Source: an uncultured Lachnospiraceae bacterium (GTDB taxonomy: Bacteria > Bacillota > Clostridia > Lachnospirales > Lachnospiraceae). From it: a DNA stretch of 44,522 nucleotides. The DNA lies in NCBI GenBank assembly GCA_910583615.1, contig CAJTXP010000034.1:1-44522 (forward strand), read 5' to 3'. Within the stretch, counting starts at the first letter, position 1, and the number at the start of each line of letters is the position of its first letter. Made by a program: the position numbers and the translations under genes. The notes below the pieces were generated by a model. It saw only the letters and a program-made list of their open reading frames with translations, ran no database searches and had not been told where the DNA came from. This document shows, one piece after another, positions 41,518 through 44,522 of this stretch.

Positions 41518-43036
41518 ATAATACCTCCATCTCTTCTACCTTTTTTCTCAGTTTTTCCTCCTGTTTCTTCTGATCCAGAAAAGCATGAAACTCCGGACGT
41601 TGAAAGCCGGTCTGCCTGTAATCGCCATGATTTTCGATTCCGTTAAGCCAGTCGGAAAGTTCCAGATCCTCCCCGAAAGTCCCGGCCACAAAATCCGTCA
41701 TCCGGTTCAGAAAATCAGTCAGTTTTTCCTTCTGCATGTAAAGCTGATCCCGTTCCTTCAAAAGTTCTGCATGCAGCAGACCTCCTGTGCCCTCCGTTTC
41801 ATACTCTGAAAGTTCTTTCAGAAATGTCTCCCTTCCGGTTCCAAAAAGCAGTTTCTTCAGCCGTTCATCCACTTCCTGCTCCATCTGCTCTTCCCAGGGC
41901 TTAAGCAGATCGTTTTCTCTGCGTACTAAAAGTGCATGGGAACGTCTTTTCAGGAATCCTTCCGGATCTCCTTTCCCTTCTGTTTTCATATAAGAGGAAA
42001 ACTGTGTTAAAACTTCTTTCTCTCTCTCATAATATCGATAACGTCTTCCATATTCCGTCATCTTCCCCGAAGCAGCCGACAGCATATATCGGATAAAGAT
42101 GCACCGTACCTCTCCCGGCGCCGCCAGAAGCTGCACCTGAAGTTCCCTGTTTTCTTCTTTCGTCAGCCCATCTTCCAGAAACTCTTTTATCCGATACATA
42201 CCGGTATAAGTTTTGCAAAGCTGATAACAGGAGGCAAAATCAGAGGCGATTTTCGGCACGCGCAGAAATTCCTCCATAAAACTTCTGTCAGGCAAAAACC
42301 CCTCCCGTTCATATTCGGAAAGCAGCACTGACAGATCTTCCCACCCCCGTGCCGTGACAAACTCCTGCCGTTCTCTGGTAAGCGTCACCTGATAAAAATG
42401 TTCCGGATGCAGCTCCAGATAGGAAAGAATCACCGGATGTACTCCCTGCTGCTGTGCATAATCCTTCCAGACAGACACATCCGCTTCCACATTCAGCACC
42501 CGGACGCGGTCCAGCGCCGCCATATCCAGTTCCCGGACAGAACGATTGTATTCCTGCGGATTTCCTGCCGCTACAATGATCCAGCCTGCAGGCACCCTGT
42601 GGTTTCCAAAAGTTTTATATTGAAGAAACTGAAGCATGGTCGGCGCCAGAGTCTCCGAAACACAGTTGATTTCATCAACAAACAGGATTCCCTCCTGATA
42701 TCCGGTCCGCTCCTGATATTCGTAAACAGAACCCACGATCTCACTCATGGTATACTCTGTCATGGTGTATTCCCTGTCTCCAAACGTCTTTGTTACAAGC
42801 TGCGGCAGTCCTACTGCGCTCTGCCTCGTATGATGGGTAATCGTATAGGACAAAAGCCCGACTCCGCATTCCTCTGCCGCCTGCTCCATGATCGCTGTCT
42901 TGCCGATTCCCGGCGGCCCGATCAGAAGAACCGGCCGCTGACGCACAGAAGGAATTCGGTAACTGCCGCTTTCATCCTTCGCCGTATATGCATGCACCGT
43001 GCGTATGATCTCTTCCTTTGCCTCTCTTATGTTCAT
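41495..43036 (-). CDS. MoxR-family AAA+ ATPase
   Basis: 513 aa. Walker A is GPPGIGKT (G40-T47), Walker B is ILFVDEINC (117-125), and the sensor strand is IIVAAGNPQEYN followed by LDMAALDRV, as in MoxR proteins. The C-terminal 200 residues are helical and charged (coiled segments near 400-500). MoxR ATPases act with VWA proteins to insert metals or remodel complexes. The VWA partner is encoded directly upstream with a 3-nt gap. In E. coli a MoxR/VWA pair lies in the same locus as the DUF4132 protein YehI, and a DUF4132-type protein exists here 24 kb away. Confidence 0.88.
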   Translation of the reverse strand: MNIREAKEEIIRTVHAYTAKDESGSYRIPSVRQRPVLLIGPPGIGKTAIMEQAAEECGVGLLSYTITHHTRQSAVGLPQLVTKTFGDREYTMTEYTMSEIVGSVYEYQERTGYQEGILFVDEINCVSETLAPTMLQFLQYKTFGNHRVPAGWIIVAAGNPQEYNRSVRELDMAALDRVRVLNVEADVSVWKDYAQQQGVHPVILSYLELHPEHFYQVTLTRERQEFVTARGWEDLSVLLSEYEREGFLPDRSFMEEFLRVPKIASDFASCYQLCKTYTGMYRIKEFLEDGLTKEENRELQVQLLAAPGEVRCIFIRYMLSAASGKMTEYGRRYRYYEREKEVLTQFSSYMKTEGKGDPEGFLKRRSHALLVRRENDLLKPWEEQMEQEVDERLKKLLFGTGRETFLKELSEYETEGTGGLLHAELLKERDQLYMQKEKLTDFLNRMTDFVAGTFGEDLELSDWLNGIENHGDYRQTGFQRPEFHAFLDQKKQEEKLRKKVEEMEVLYETDDRR

Positions 43037-43039
43037 CTT

Positions 43040-44365
43040 TTACGTCTCCAATTCTGCATCCAGAGTCAGTGTCAGAGCCCAGTCCGGCGCTCTGCCCTTT
43101 CTCAGTTCCTCATTTAAAAACACAAATGCCGTATCATAGTCCGGTTTCTGTTCCGGATAGATGCCATCCCCATCTGTAAAATAAAGAAGTCCTTTCAGAT
43201 GCTTCACTTCACCTTTTTCCATCATTCTTTCCACCAGCCGGAATACCGGAGTGAAATCCGTATCTCCATGACCTTTCACGGTCATGTGCTCCAGATAATC
43301 CTTCCACTCTTCTTCGCAGGTCACACAGACATGTTCCTGGATCAGGCAGTCGCACTGGATCAGATGGATTCTCATATCCCGGAAGAAGTTGTCCTTCTCC
43401 TTAAATATCTCCCATGTCTCTCTAAGAAACCGGCGTACGATCTCTCCGGAACAGGATCCGGAAGTATCAATCGCAATTACAAATTCCTGAAGCTTCTTCC
43501 TCTCCCGATACTCCAGAGGTTCCAGAAATACCAGCCGTTCATACATCCTTCTGCTGTAATCATATGGAATATAGTCAAAGCTGTCCATATCCAGAGAAAG
43601 TTCTTCCTGACTGACCGCAAACTGCTTTAAAAACTGCCGGTAATCGTATCCCCGTTCTTTCTGAAGCACAATCTGCTCCGCCTGGGATCCTCTGCTTCCT
43701 CCCGCCTGTCTTCGATGTTCTTCCTGCCTCATCTCCAGCTGCTCGAACACCGTCCTCCATCGATGGACAGCCTCTGACGATCTGTCTGTCCTTTCCGCCC
43801 TCTCCTGTTTTTTCTCCGTTAACTCTTCCTGATCCGGAACTGCCGTTTCCCGCCACCATTCATGATTGTCTTTTCGAAAGATCCGCTCCAACTCCAAAAG
43901 TCCGGGCTCATTCTGCTCCTGAATCCAGCCTGCCAGACCCCTCTCATAAAATACTGCACCGGCTTCCCGAATCTTCCGGTACCAACGGCTCCTTGATTCC
44001 GGTATGGGCCAGTCAAACCCCGGAACATGCATCCGGTCGATCCGATACTCCGTCATCAGATCGCATGCCAGCCACCAGACCCTCTCCGGACAGCCATGCC
44101 GCCGAAACCGGTGCAGATACAATCCGTGCAGGATCAGATGCAGATATTTTCGCTCCAGCCGCTTTGTTCCTTCCCGGAACAGCATCAGCACCTCATCCGC
44201 ATTCCAGTACAGCATTTCTGCATCTGTGCCGGAAGCCTCTTCGCTCCACTGCGCCCCTGCCGCTGAGAACGCCGCCCCCAGAACCGGAAGCTTCTTCTGC
44301 AGCCGAAACCGCACCAGTTTTAAAATTTCCTCCGCCAGACTCTTCCGGCTCTCTCCTGATTCCAT
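43040..44365 (-). CDS. DUF2201-like protein: metallopeptidase-like N-terminus and VWA C-terminus
   Basis: 441 aa. The N-terminal 170 residues follow the DUF2201 putative metallopeptidase layout (YLHLILHGLYLHRFRRH, ACDLMTEYRID), but the zinc site reads HLILH (H76-H80) where HExxH is expected, so the catalytic Glu is missing. A charged linker (about 175-245) leads to a VWA domain with MIDAS DTSGS (D300-S304), GHGDTDFTPVF and LLYFTDGDG. The protein is cytoplasmic. It pairs with the downstream MoxR ATPase as in chelatase-like modules. GAAAGGAGCGG precedes the ATG; this is the first gene of its operon in view. Confidence 0.82.
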   Translation of the reverse strand: MESGESRKSLAEEILKLVRFRLQKKLPVLGAAFSAAGAQWSEEASGTDAEMLYWNADEVLMLFREGTKRLERKYLHLILHGLYLHRFRRHGCPERVWWLACDLMTEYRIDRMHVPGFDWPIPESRSRWYRKIREAGAVFYERGLAGWIQEQNEPGLLELERIFRKDNHEWWRETAVPDQEELTEKKQERAERTDRSSEAVHRWRTVFEQLEMRQEEHRRQAGGSRGSQAEQIVLQKERGYDYRQFLKQFAVSQEELSLDMDSFDYIPYDYSRRMYERLVFLEPLEYRERKKLQEFVIAIDTSGSCSGEIVRRFLRETWEIFKEKDNFFRDMRIHLIQCDCLIQEHVCVTCEEEWKDYLEHMTVKGHGDTDFTPVFRLVERMMEKGEVKHLKGLLYFTDGDGIYPEQKPDYDTAFVFLNEELRKGRAPDWALTLTLDAELET

Positions 44366-44522
44366 ATTCCGCTCCTTTCCCGAATATGCCGGAACTCATA
44401 CTTTTACACATCTTCCTGCGTAACCCGGTACCGTTACTGTTCACACGTCAGCCGGTGGTCAGCCCGCTGGGGGCAGATAAGTCTTCCAGACCCATTGAAG
44501 GGCGCCGGTCCTTAGGGCGCGT
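44366..44522. other. Window-end intergenic stretch
   Basis: No gene is supported in these 157 nt. GTTACTGTTCACACGTC (from 44433) resembles the ends of the palindromic repeats at 12 and 31.6 kb, suggesting another repeat cut by the window end. A weak promoter-like pair (TTACGC, 17 nt, TATGAG, minus) lies just before the VWA gene. Confidence 0.35.

Overview
The window looks like a chromosomal segment of a gut-type Lachnospiraceae (Clostridia). This rests on roughly 50% GC, dense AGGAGG-type ribosome binding sites, sigma-A promoters with 17-bp spacing, and typical clostridial families (VanRS-like pair, GHKL/LytTR pair, BlaI/M56 pair, LarB, AzlCD, SagB-like nitroreductase, lipoprotein class D beta-lactamase). 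I see no rRNA, tRNA, CRISPR array or intact insertion sequence. Almost everything is on the minus strand.

Region 1 (6-7671, minus) is the standout. It reads as one operon: a membrane-anchored VWA protein, a 729-aa contractile-sheath-like protein, two Hcp/TssD-like tube proteins, a short J-domain protein, two FHA proteins, a PP2C phosphatase and a 29-aa amphipathic peptide. The sheath appears to be a TssB-TssC fusion. A strong hairpin separates the structural genes from the J-domain/FHA/PP2C genes. This is the core of a type VI-like contractile apparatus in a monoderm, with a phosphothreonine (FHA/PP2C) control module. No kinase, baseplate or spike gene is visible; they could lie left of the window edge or elsewhere.

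Region 2 (7855-12213) holds a BlaI repressor with an M56 metallopeptidase sensor, then a GHKL kinase with a LytTR regulator, then a 211-bp nested palindromic repeat whose shortened relative lies at 31.6 kb.

Region 3 (12225-27000) holds a 1717-aa DUF5724/DUF4132-type protein behind a small P-loop protein and a frameshifted gene. It is followed by a loose bank of small proteins (one with an Imm26-like domain, one DUF6882-like, several unrecognised) that resemble orphan immunity genes, interleaved with an Rpn-type nuclease, an ECF sigma factor with a membrane partner, an ACT protein and a prolyl-tRNA editing protein.

Region 4 (27027-33199) is metabolic and resistance cargo: AzlCD exporter, SagB-type nitroreductase, an internally deleted dihydrofolate-reductase-family gene, a class D beta-lactamase lipoprotein, a sugar acetyltransferase, a response-regulator remnant, a DUF2284 cysteine-rich protein and a lipoprotein.

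Region 5 (33165-44522, minus) holds a 973-aa unrecognised protein, a VanRS-like two-component system with three phased 10-bp boxes at its promoter, a CBS-pair protein, cardiolipin synthase, LarB, a YfcE-type phosphodiesterase, and a MoxR ATPase with a VWA/metallopeptidase-like partner. All function calls come from reading sequence and motifs; no database search was run.
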